Source of the DNA: Congeria kusceri
Lineage: Eukaryota; Mollusca; Bivalvia; Myida; Dreissenidae
Reading direction: 5' to 3'
Assembly: GCA_027627225.1 (NCBI GenBank)
Contig: CM051038.1
Span: 40,917,341 to 40,981,340, forward strand
DNA length: 64,000 nucleotides
In this document: positions 1-10,300 of the stretch, piece by piece
Position numbering within the stretch: position 1 is the first letter of the stretch
Layout of the letters: each line of letters starts with the position of its first letter
Notes under the pieces: model-generated
What the model saw: only the letters and a program-made list of their open reading frames with translations
What the model was told of the DNA's origin: nothing
Databases searched by the model: none
Made by a program: the position numbers and the translations under genes

Positions 1-268
1 ATCAACCTTCGACTTACCTTCTGCAAAGGTAAGTGTCGCTTAATCATTCTATTTCATGGTAATCATGGCCGACAGAAACGATCATGTTTTCAGATATTTT
101 CAAGAAGGACGTTCCTATCGCCAAATTAGTTTTATGTTGAACACATATGGCCTGTCGATATTGGTACGTAAAATACACAGGGTCTTGCGCTCGTTTGATT
201 TGAAGAGGAGAGACTATAGTAATATTCATAGTCATCTTCTAGAGTTGATAACAAAAGCTGACATTTAG
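1..268 (+). pseudogene. Helix-turn-helix fragment of a transposase/integrase-like element, copy 1
   Basis: An open frame from the ATG at 65 reads MADRNDHVFRYFQEGRSYRQ and continues as a short basic helical segment (IHRVLRSFDLKRRDYSNI). This has the look of an N-terminal helix-turn-helix that precedes an integrase-type catalytic domain, but no catalytic domain follows and the frame stops at 268. A diverged copy of the same 150 or so bases lies in inverted orientation at 1251-1405, so it is a repeat and not a single-copy gene. The superfamily is not assigned. The sequence shows homology between the two copies; the transposase role is inferred. Confidence 0.4.
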
Positions 269-1019
269 AAGTAGTATTTCAATTGGGACTGTGGACAACT
301 TTGTACTGGAAATACTGTTTCCCATATAGTTACATGTAGCAGGATTTTAATCTGTGTTTTATGTTTTATACATATCCACTTAATGGCTATTTCAGATGGA
401 TCTGCTGCTGCTACCTTCCCGCCGCTAATGGCCGTCCTCACAACATACCTCCCTGCATAGGGGAATTACAGGTAATTGCTACACTAGGAACTTGGGATAA
501 CTCGCCTTCCTCATTTGTCGACATGCTCTCTGAATTTCTGGGATCCCAGGGGACAAACACCAGAGAGCCTGATGTCACTAATGTTGACCTGCCTTAATTA
601 ATCTAGTGAGTTTCTAAAAGTCTAACCAACTAAAATGAGACAAAATGAAAATGTAGCTTAGCATATTGTGTCACACTTTGTACTTGATTGTTATTATGTA
701 CAGCAGTACTCTTAAAATGTAAAATGTTGTAAATAGTAAAAGTTAAGTATGTTATTCGAATGAGTCTGGGACAAGTTTAAGAGTATTATTTTTAAAACAA
801 AATTATCAGAATTATGTTGAAGTACCACACCATGGATGGGGGATTTGATATATTTCGTAAGTGAAGTTTCTACTAAGGTCAACGATCAAGATCATCGATA
901 TTAAGTGGACAAGAATTGGTTATTTTATGACGAGTCCCGATCAACGTACATTTTGATTTTTTTGATTTCAATGACATGTTATTAAGTGAACACCATTTAT
1001 TTATACTATTAAGTTTAAA
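269..1019. other. AT-rich stretch without a recognised gene
   Basis: There is a 78-codon open frame at 361-597 preceded by an acceptor-like 'ctatttcag', but its translation matches nothing I recognise. No repeat structure is obvious. It separates the two inverted transposon fragments and may be element-internal sequence. Confidence 0.4.
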
Positions 1020-1250
1020 CTACAGTTCAGTTTGTATATCGGATGTATCAATTCCAGATTCATGTAGAGAGGAATCATCAGCATATAGATCTATATTTAT
1101 ATTAGGGCATACAAATGCGCTGTTGTTTATATATAACAAAAATAGTAACGACTCAAGTCTTGACCCCTGTGGAACACCAGATTTGATCGATAGCATTTCA
1201 GATGGTATGTTGCCAATTTTAACAACTTGTTTTCGGTCAGTTCGTTGATA
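1020..1250 (-). pseudogene. Non-LTR retrotransposon reverse-transcriptase fragment
   Basis: The minus-strand translation contains SGVPQGSRLESLLFLLYINN followed some residues later by DLYADDSSLH. These are the hallmark RT blocks (SGVPQGS.LgPLLFllYIND and the YADD catalytic motif) of Jockey/CR1-type non-LTR elements. 'RLES' replaces the usual 'iLGP'. Only about 75 codons remain; stops follow downstream and an unrelated helix-turn-helix segment lies upstream in the same frame, so it is a truncated relic joined to other repeat sequence. Confidence 0.75.
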
Positions 1251-1405
1251 ATGAAGTCTCTCTTCTTCATAACGAGCGCAATACCCTGTGTATTTGGCGT
1301 ACCGATATCGACAAGCCATTATGTTTAACATAACGCAACTAATTTGGCGATAGGAAAGTCCTTCTCGAAAATATCTTACAACGTCATCATTTCTGTCGGC
1401 CATGA
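1251..1405 (-). pseudogene. Helix-turn-helix fragment, inverted copy 2
   Basis: On the minus strand the segment beginning MADRNDDVVRYFREGLSYRQ matches the fragment at 65-220 at base and protein level (shared 'cctatcgccaaattagtt'). After about 25 residues indels throw it out of frame relative to copy 1. It is fused in frame, by chance, to the RT relic on one side and to the 21-bp tandem repeat on the other. Both copies are decayed. Confidence 0.4.
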
Positions 1406-1439
1406 TTATAATAAAACACATTTTGATTGGTTCTCTAAC

Positions 1440-1648
1440 TCGTGGGAACGAGTTAACTATGTCGAGGGAACGAGATAATAACTCTTTTGATCTACTTAGT
1501 ATCTCGTTCCCTCTACTTAGTATCTCGTTCCCCCAACTTAGTATCTCGTTCCGTCGACTTAATATCTCGTTCCCTAGACTTGTTATCTCGTTCCCTCGAC
1601 TTAGTATCTCGTTCCCTCGACTAAATATCTCGTGGGAACGAGATAAAA
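1440..1648. repeat. 21-bp tandem repeat bounded by a short palindrome
   Basis: About seven units of a 21-bp motif (cttagtatctcgttccctcga) run from about 1495 to 1632. At both ends the array passes into 'ctcgtgggaacgag', a perfect 14-bp palindrome, at about 1439 and 1629, so the block has an inverted character. The minus-strand translation gives a seven-residue NEILSRG-like repeat, which is a by-product of the period being a multiple of three. Confidence 0.85.
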
Positions 1649-1946
1649 AAGAGTAGTGCATGTCACCTCTGTGCCGCCGTAGGTTTGAACTTAAGTTTTA
1701 GTTTATTAGTATCTATTAAACGATGAAATTATAGTTATCTTCATTAAAAAAGAAGCAAACAAACCAAGAAAGCTGAACAAGCAAATACAAGTATTTACCT
1801 TGCTTGAACTCCAGTGTTATCCATACCGGTTTGCACTTAACGTAACTTAGGGTAGTTCACTGAATGTGAAACAGGAAGTAAATTAATCACGCTTTACAGG
1901 TAGTCCTCTTTTTGGCGCACACAATTTGGGAATAAAATGTTGATAT

Positions 1947-2160
1947 ACAGTGAAACCTGTCCAAACCGAACCCTTGAAAACCGAATCCATGTCAAAACCG
2001 AACGGCTGTGTCGGTCCCGAATTTTTTCCTTATTTTATATATAAAAAAACTTTAATAAACCGAACCCTGTCCAAACCGAATACCGAACGATTTTATCGCA
2101 AATTTGATCTTATTCAACCTTAAATAACCTGAATAAACCGAACGGTGTATCCTGCCAGGT
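1947..2160 (+). mobile_element. Terminus of a pogo/Tigger-like DNA transposon
   Basis: After a TA dinucleotide the sequence reads CAGTGAAACCTGTCCAAACC, followed by several short direct 'aaaccgaac' repeats. A CAGTG-A-AACCT start after TA with subterminal repeats is typical of pogo/Tigger (Tc1/mariner group) ends. I could not find the matching right end, so this is a fragment or an end whose partner is lost. Confidence 0.45.
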
Positions 2161-3240
2161 GTCACTTCGCGATACTGCATTGGCGTGAACCCGATGAATA
2201 GTGACACAGTTACACACAAATGGCATAATTGCCATGGTGATAAGGGTTTTAAGACGGTGTATTTCTTAAATGCATCCATCATTTTGATGAAGAATGTGAT
2301 TAGAACATAATATGTTTGAAACCAACTAAAAAAGTCGGGAAATTCACAGCTTTCAGTGTAGGATCAAATTTTGAGACTTAAAATCGCGGAAGAAATTAGT
2401 CCACTATGCAGCGTTCGAAGTAATTGATAAATGGTTTAATTGGTTAACGAGCCAAGTAGAATCATGGACATATTATAATCCTAACATGTTCATCTGGCTT
2501 ATTGTCGTTTTCATTGTTTAACCAAACATCACAAAACATCTTCTCACAAGACACACTACAACTATTATTATTATGATTATATTTGATTTTTAAAGTAGCA
2601 CTGGTTGATATAAACATTTACACAACCGTAATGGATATTATCTGTCAAGACACTACCTCATTTTTGAAGAATTAAATAAATTCCACTGATGCGCGAAGGT
2701 ATGCGCAGACAAAAACAACCGAAGTCGTTTTCAGGTGGTTACCCAATTATTGGTGTTCTGTTTAGGTTTGTAAATAATCCACTTTATTGTTATATATTTA
2801 TCAGAACTGAAACTATTATGTGAACGTGCCCACAAACAAATCTTTACAGGTATATAATATTCTAATTGACAGGACATAAATCGTTCTTCTTCAAAACCCC
2901 AGACACCCCGATGACATTTCATCAATATGGATTCTCAAAAAGGAATTACTTTACTTTTTTAAAAAAAAGGTAAACATTTCATTTTGTCATGATTTTTATG
3001 AAAAGTCACATACCATGTCTTCAATAACGAAAACGTTTATGAATTGTGTTTATTATTAAGTAATTTACCACGTCAAATGGGTGTGCATTCTAGACAAGTT
3101 AAATAAAGAAATAAGAACAATACACATTACATTTATATTATATATTTTCGACATAACGAGTCGTACATTGTAATTGTGAATAATTTTATAACTCATGTAT
3201 CAGATTGTTGTATTATTAACAAGTGTCACCGATTGACTGT
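2161..3240. other. Intergenic AT-rich sequence, nothing recognised
   Basis: No convincing coding frame, tRNA or repeat array is visible. Short open frames (about 65-75 codons) show no recognisable motif. Confidence 0.4.
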
Positions 3241-3315
3241 AATTAACACACACATTTAATAAATTGTGCGGGTGAGCAAAGTGTGCGCTGAGTAAACCCA
3301 ACAACTGATGTATTG

Positions 3316-3392
3316 TCATCGATATTGCATGACGCAGTCTTTGTCACCACCTCCACCACCACCTCCGCCTCCACCTCCGCCTCCACCACCGC

Positions 3393-3423
<31 letters not shown>

Positions 3424-6400
3424 ACCACCACCACCACCACCACCAAACCCGCCACCACCGCCGCTGCCACCACCAGCAATGGGACTACCGCCATCGCTTT
3501 TCCCCTCACACCCACCGCCTCCCATCCCGGCGCTGTTTCCTCCGTTGCCCATCTTACAACATCCGGGCAAACACTGGCCGCCACATTCCGTGCAGGACAT
3601 CGTGGCTTCACATCGGTACTCGCCCCCGCTATAGAGTCCCGTGGACCTAAACAGAACATAAACAGTACTTAAGTAACAAATGTACGCACGTACGTACGTA
3701 CGCACGCACGCACGTACGTACGTACGTACGCATGCATGCATGCATGTATGTGGGTGGGTGGGTTGTGGGTGGGTGGGTTTTTGGGGTGGGGTGGGTGGTT
3801 TTTTGGGGTGGGGTGGGTGGGTAGGCAGGTAGGTAGGTAGGTAGGTAGGTAGGTAGGTATTTATGTATGTATGTACGCACGTATGTTCGTACATATGCGT
3901 GTGTGTGTGTGTGCGTGCGCGTGCGTGCGTGCGTGTGTGAGTGTGTGCATGCATGCATGTATGTATGTATGTATAATAGGGTGGAGCTTAAAACATCAAA
4001 AAAGTTAACAATGTTTTTTTTCAAAGTCTTACCCCCCCCCCCCAAATCTGTTCCCTATGATATAAAAATACTGTATGCAAAGTTTGAACAATAAATTCCT
4101 ATGTTTAGGGGTAGCTCAAGTGCCTCAAAGATTACCAAAGTTAAAAACAAATATAGCAAATTACACGATTTTTACTAGTATCTCTCTAAATTAATTTTAA
4201 ACAATACAATATTTATTTTGAACACAGTAATAGTGTTCTGACAACTTATTTTAATAAGAATGTGGTGTATTTGTTGTATACTTCATTGGCATCTAACAAC
4301 AAAGATCAAGATCTGAAAAAAGACAGATTGAACCAAAGTTTATTTAAAATCCTACACCAGCCGTCACTTTGAGTAGTAACTGTATGTAAAAATCAAAGAA
4401 TGATCTAATGAAAGAACTAGGTTAACAAAACATTGTACATGTATCCTATAACAGTATGAAACAGCTGAATATGTGAAAACTTATTACAAATGAATAAGTG
4501 CATGTTGGAATGTGAAAGAAATTTACTTACAATGTAGTCCTCAAGACGCTAAAATATCAAATATTAAACTAACACAATATTAAATTTCATTGACAGCTCT
4601 ACCTATTGCAAACATAATGAAATGAATGTTGCATAATATCAAGCACTGTCATAAATATATTTACGTAAATATGTGCTAGTAAAGTGAAAACATAGTAGTC
4701 TCATTCTTTCAAATAATTGTCATTTCCTATGCATAAAATATTTCCTGTTCGGTAAAATAACTCAACATTTTCGATGCAACTGTATTAGAGAAAAGAGACA
4801 ACACAGTATAAACAAGCACAGCATAGCATTATGGAAAAGATTCAGACAATTCCATCTGCTAGTCGTTTTGCCATGTAGAAGCACGCCTTACTCTGATTGA
4901 TCGCCTAGGGGTGGAAAGTACATCAGAAACAGCGACATTACCCAGTTGGCGGCAGAGCTGTAGGGTTCTCATAGGCATCTGGTGACTTGTGGCCGATTTA
5001 TTTGGGGAGTCATAGATCAACTGATGTCAGATGTTCTGGTTTGTGATCAGCCCGGATGTGCCACATGTACCGACGACTGTCTGTATAGGCTCAGGCTGCC
5101 TAGGTGTTCTCGTAACCGACGGTAAAGCGCAGTGCCAGTGTTACTAGGCCTACAAGTTGGAGTAGGAGCATAGACCTGTGAAGTCGGCATCAACTGTCAG
5201 TCTAAACAATATACATACACTGGGATGTATTTACCTAGAAATATCCGTTTACGCAAGATTACACATCTGGAACAATCAACTCTAATAACATATTGATCAT
5301 ATTGGCGTACCTCAACAACATCGTTTTGAATGCTGAGACAGTTTCTTGCTCATTGCATGTGTCTGTTCTAAAGAGCCTCTTCTCTTGCAAATGCTGTGGA
5401 ATGCCACGTCTCATGAGGTTTGTACATGCCAGGTGGGATGGGTATAAAATCCCCGATAGGTCTGCCGAATATACACAAAGCTGTGGAGAGTTTTGTGTCC
5501 GGATCAGGTGTGTTGCGATACTGCAGCATTGCACGGTAAAAGTTGTTGTCAATGACTCACTTGAGTCACTGGTATTGTCCATTAGAAGACGCTTTACAGT
5601 CTTCACACCAACCTCACCTTGACAATTACTATGGGGGAATGGCACATTTGACCATCGATGATGAACACCCCAATCTTTCAGTAGCATTGAACTGAGGACC
5701 GCCATCGGAAACAAGCTCATCAGGTATTCCGTATGTAACAAAGATCCGTCTAGGCAGGATTATGAGCCCGGTAGCATATTGATATGATCTTCACACAATA
5801 GGCCAGATAAAGTAATAAACAACAACCACTAGATAAGTGTGTCCTTTGCAGGTAAACTAAAAGTAATTTCAGCACACGGACAGTGACGTGGATATTCCGG
5901 GGAATTCAGTGAGATAGTTGGAGCACTGGGGTTTGGCGAAGCACTGCGGTTGCAGTGATTACAACTGGAACAGAGAGCGGTAAATGTATGTGTGATGCCA
6001 GGCGGCCAAAATACCAAAGCAGTACTGATTTTACACTGTTGCCTAGTCAGCATAGTTAGTCCAAACAAGTGTGAACATGACTTGTCTGAACATGAATTTG
6101 TTGACATTTGCATTGTCAGCAAAGCAATGAAATCTGGATGATTGGTTTTCGGTCTTTAACAACAATTATTGAATATTGTGTTGTGAATATGATGATTGGA
6201 GAAAATGTCACTTTACTTAGTAGTTAAATTGGGGTTCTTAATTTATTATGAGAATTAATCTACAGGTAGTATGCGAAATAATAAGGCGGCCGTACCGCTG
6301 CAGCTTTGGGGCCCGATATCATAAACTTCATAATCATTGAACTACCCCTAAATAGTGTTAAATTGTGCTCACATATTGCCAATTTTTTTTTTTTTATATA

Positions 6401-7194
6401 TGAACACAATGAGAGGGTAAGAAGATCATATTTCAAAAGTTCAACAATAAGCTCCACCCTAATGTATACATGTATGTATGTATGTATGTATGTATGTATG
6501 TATGTATGTATGTATGTATGTATGGATGTATGGATGGATGGATGCATGCATGCATGCATGCATGCATGGATGCATGCATGTATGTATGTATGTATGTCTA
6601 TATGGATAACTGTATTAACATGTTCCATTGAATATTGTATTGTGTAACAGGCTGTCCAACTGTGTTTGTAATAACTTTATTAGGTATACAGAGATACAAC
6701 ATACGGAAGTACAGTCTACAAATACTATTCACATATGTGGCTTAAAATATGAATTACAAATAGTAGATGGAAATATATAATGGAAATTATTTAAATTGCT
6801 AGTCATTCATTAATTTTTAGTAATAAACCATTTTCGTTTAAAGTTAGAGAATAATATAATATTCTTTAGAATTCTCTACTTTCGTTTTCAACAAACACAC
6901 GTACGAACAACCAAACAACCGTACGTAGAACAAACGAAAAGCATATTCAATGGATTGTTTACAATTTATTGTTCAAGTATGATGTTCTGAGTACAGGTAC
7001 CTTACCTTGTGGCAAATTGCCATCTAGAATGCCTGGCTAAAGAAGGTCGAGAACACTAGATGGTTGTGATCACATTCAACATTATAATTCATTTATGTCT
7101 AGATAATAAGCATAATATACTTATGTAAATATTGACGCGCATATTATTTATATTTTAAACAAGTTTACCTTGGTTTACTTTCGTAAGTCGCCAT
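3316..7194 (-). CDS. Cys-rich/Gly-rich small protein, family member 1 (two exons)
   Basis: Unrecognised family, one of three homologous minus-strand genes in the window. Exon 1 is 7169-7194 (26 nt, MATYESKP plus AG, donor GTAAAC). Exon 2 is 3316-3646 (331 nt, acceptor ctgtttag). The split codon AG|G gives Arg9, and the spliced frame is 118 residues plus TGA. Residues 14-21 read YSGGEYRC. The Cys core follows (C21, C27, C30, C34, C38, C39), then KMGNGGNSAGMGGGGC and a long Gly tract encoded by GGN repeats (CCA/CCT on the plus strand), ending CVMQYR. No signal peptide or membrane segment is visible. The clustered cysteines would suit metal binding or disulfide cross-linking, but that is inference. 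A possible ATTAAA poly(A) signal (plus-strand TTTAAT, 3255-3260) lies about 55 bases after the stop. The 3.5-kb intron holds transposon debris. An upstream non-coding exon is possible. Confidence 0.65.
3686..3974. repeat. Compound microsatellite (ACGT/GCAC, GGGT, GGTA, TGTG, ATGT)
   Basis: Consecutive runs of four-base repeats (tacg/cacg, catg, gggt, gtag, then tgtg and tgta) fill almost 290 bases within the intron of Cys/Gly gene 1. They abut the repeat end 'agggtggagctt' at 3978. Confidence 0.9.
3976..4112 (+). repeat. Dispersed repeat end, copy 1 of an inverted pair
   Basis: Begins 'agggtggagctt' and ends near 'ttaggggtagctcaa'. The reverse complement of 6335-6465 has the same two landmarks at about the same spacing, and each copy is joined at its outer end to a four-base microsatellite. 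This resembles a small non-autonomous element with a microsatellite-associated end. Confidence 0.5.
4113..4860. other. Intron 1 of Cys/Gly gene 1, no feature seen
   Basis: AT-rich sequence without an open frame of note or a recognisable repeat. Confidence 0.4.
4861..6125 (-). pseudogene. Decayed Ty3/gypsy integrase region
   Basis: Reading the minus strand, 6122-5829 encodes a remnant of the integrase zinc-binding region (GITHTFTALCSSCNHCNRSA, with the CxxC half of the HHCC finger). Next, 5741-5259 contains KDWGVHHRWSNVPFPHSNCQ and VGVKTVKRLLMDNT, the integrase core stretch typical of Ty3/gypsy elements of invertebrates. Below 5258 further diverged sequence suggests the C-terminal part. Frameshifts and stops separate the pieces and no LTRs are evident. 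It sits inside the intron of Cys/Gly gene 1 in the same orientation. It is a dead retroelement copy, not a host gene. Confidence 0.8.
6335..6465 (-). repeat. Dispersed repeat end, inverted copy 2
   Basis: The reverse complement starts 'agggtggagctt' and runs to 'ttaggggtagttcaa', matching 3976-4112. The outer end joins an (ATGT)n array at 6464-6600. Confidence 0.5.
6464..6600. repeat. (ATGT)n / (ATGC)n microsatellite
   Basis: About 130 bases of tgta/tgga/tgca four-base repeats. The short His/Thr/Tyr-rich frames across it are repeat artefacts. Confidence 0.92.
6601..7168. other. Remainder of the Cys/Gly gene 1 intron
   Basis: No motif recognised apart from the splice donor at its upper end (minus-strand GTAAAC at 7168-7163). 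Confidence 0.4.
7169..7194 (-). CDS. First coding exon (26 nt) of Cys/Gly family member 1
   Basis: The minus strand reads ATG GCG ACT TAC GAA AGT AAA CCA AG followed by GTAAAC. Length, phase and residue pattern (M-x-T-x-E-x-K-x-R) match the first exons of the other two members at 18211-18236 and 34827-34852. Similarity starts exactly at the ATG; upstream sequence differs between the three, which supports this start. Confidence 0.6.
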
Positions 7195-7386
7195 TTCATT
7201 AGTTAGGTCACCAAGACTGTTAAAGACTTGTATAACCAGCTAGCTTTCGTTATCGCACACAAAGCGTTATACGTAATGTATTATCGGTTTGCGGTTTTAC
7301 TTGAGACACGTTGAATGCCGATGACTATACACTCGTATAAGGTTACTGAATAGCGGTCTGTACAATACCGTGACATATTTGGATCA

Positions 7387-10300
7387 GTACACAGCTGACT
7401 AACCACATTACATTAGCGAATATGCAGTGAACATTGTTGTACGCCAGTACACATCTGACTAACCACATTACACTAGCGAATATGCAGTGAACATTGTTGT
7501 ACGCCAGTACACATCTGACAAAACCACATTAAACTAGCGAATATGCAGTGAACATTGTTGTACGCCGGTACACAGCTGACTAACCACATTAACCTAGCGA
7601 ATATGCAGTGAACATTGTTGTACGCCAGTACACAGCTGACTAACCACATTAAATTAGCGAATATGCAGAGAACATTGTTGTACGCCAGTACACATCTGAC
7701 TAACCACATTAAACTAGCGAATATGCAGTGAACATTGTTGTACGCCAGTACACAGCTGACTAACCACATTAAACTAGCGAATATGCAGTGAACATTGTTG
7801 TACGCCAGTACACAGCTGACTAACCACATTAAACTAGCGAATATGCAGTGAACATTGTTGTACGCCGGTACACAGCTGACTAACCACATTACACTAGCGA
7901 ATATGCAGTGAACATTGTTGTACGCCAGTACACAGCTGACTAACCACATTAAACTAGCGAATATGCAGTGAACATTGTTGTACGCCAGTACACATCTGAC
8001 TAACCACATTAAACTAGCGAATATGCAGTGAACATTGTTGTACGCCGGTACACAGCTGACTAACCACATTAAACTAGCGAATATGCAGTGAACATTGTTG
8101 TACGCCAGTACACAGCTGACTAACCACATTAAACTAGCGAATATGCAGTGAACATTGTTGTACGCCAGTACACAGCTGACTTACCACATTAATCTAGCGA
8201 ATATGCAGTGAACATTGTTGTACGCCGGTACACATCTGACTAACCACATTACACTAGCGAATATGCAGTGAACATTGTTGTACACCAGTACACAGCTGAC
8301 TAACCACATTAAACTAGCGAATATGCAGTGAACATTGTTGTACGCCAGTACACAGCTGACTTACCACATTAAACTAGCGAATATGCAGTGAACATTGTTG
8401 TACGCCAGTACACAGCTGACTTACCACATTAAACTAGCGAATATGCAGTGAACATTGTTGTACGCCGGTACACAGCTGACTAACCACATTAAACTAGCGA
8501 ATATACAGTTAATGTTGTTGTACGCCGGTACACAGCTGACTAACCACATTAACCTAGCGAATATGCAGTGAACATTGTTGTACGCCGGTACACAGCTGAC
8601 TAACCACATTAAACTAGCGAATATGCAGTGAACATTGTTGTACGCCAGTACACAGCTGACTAACCACATTAAACTAGCGAATATGCAGTGAACATTGTTG
8701 TACGCCGGTACACAGCTGACTAACTACATTAAACTAGCGAATATGCAGTGAACATTGTTGTACGCCAGTACACAGCTGACTAACCACATTAAACTAGCGA
8801 ATATGCAGTGAACATTGTTGTACGCCAGTACACAGCTGACTAACCACATTACACTAGCGAATATGCAGTGAACATTGTTGTACGCCAGTACACAGCTGAC
8901 TAACCACATTACACTAGCGAATATGCAGTGAACATTGTTGTACGCCAGTACACAGCTGACTAACCACATTACACTAGCGAATATGCAGTGAACATTGTTG
9001 TACGCCAGTACACAGCTGACTAACCACATTACACTATCGAATATGCAGTGAACATTGTTGTACGCCGGTACACAGCTGAATAACCACATTAAACTAGCGA
9101 ATATGCAGTGAACATTGTTGTACGCCGGTACACAGCTGACTAACCACATTAAACTAGCGAATATGCAGTCAACATTGTTGTACGCCAGTACACAGCTGAC
9201 TAACCACATTAAACTAGCGAATATGCAGTGAACATTGTTGTACGCCGGTACACAGCTGACTAACCACATTACACTAGCGAATATGCAGTGAACATTGTTG
9301 TACGCCAGTACACAGCTGACTAACCACATTAAACTAGCGAATATGCAGTGAACATTGTTGTACGCCAGTACACATCTGACTAACCACATTAAACTAGCGA
9401 ATATGCAGTGAACATTGTTGTACGCCGGTACACAGCTGACTAACCACATTAAACTAGCGAATATGCAGTGAACATTGTTGTACGCCAGTACACAGCTGAC
9501 TAACCACATTAAACTAGCGAATATGCAGTGAACATTGTTGTACGCCAGTACACAGCTGACTTACCACATTAATCTAGCGAATATGCAGTGAACATTGTTG
9601 TACGCCGGTACACATCTGACTAACCACATTACACTAGCGAATATGCAGTGAACATTGTTGTACGCCAGTACACAGCTGACTAACCACATTAAACTAGCGA
9701 ATATGCAGTGAACATTGTTGTACGCCAGTACACAGCTGACATACCACATTAAACTAGCGAATATGCAGTGAACATTGTTGTACGCCAGTACACAGCTGAC
9801 TAACTATATTACACTAGCGAATATGCAGTGAACATTGTTGTACGCCAGTACACAGCTGACTAACCACATTACACTAGCGAATATGCAGTGAATATTGTTG
9901 TACGCCAGTACACAGCTGACTAACCACATTACACTAGCAATATGCAGTGAACATAGTTGTACGCCGGTACACATCTGACTAACCACATTAAACTAGCGAA
10001 TATGCAGTGAACATTGTTGTACGCCGGTACACAGCTGACTAACCACATTAAACTAGCGAATATGCAGTGAACATTGTTGTACGCCAGTACACAGCTGACT
10101 AACCACATTAAACTAGTGAATATGCAGTGAACATTGTTGTACGCCGGTACACAGCTGACTAACCACATTACACTAGCGAATATGCAGTGAACCTTGTTGT
10201 ACGCCAGTACACAGCTGACTAACCACATTAAACTAGCGAATATGCAGTGAACATTGTTGTACGCCAGTACACATCTGACTAACCACATTAAACTAGCGAA

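Noticed and set aside
2052..2282. Minus-strand frame as the transposase of the pogo-like element
   Set aside because: No CENP-B/HTH or DDE motif, and it overlaps the terminal repeat region.
3308..3634. Plus-strand poly-Pro frame opposite Cys/Gly gene 1
   Set aside because: It is the antisense of the Gly tail. The same antisense frame at 17166-17459 lacks any conserved start or splice context, whereas the minus-strand frame is conserved in all three copies.
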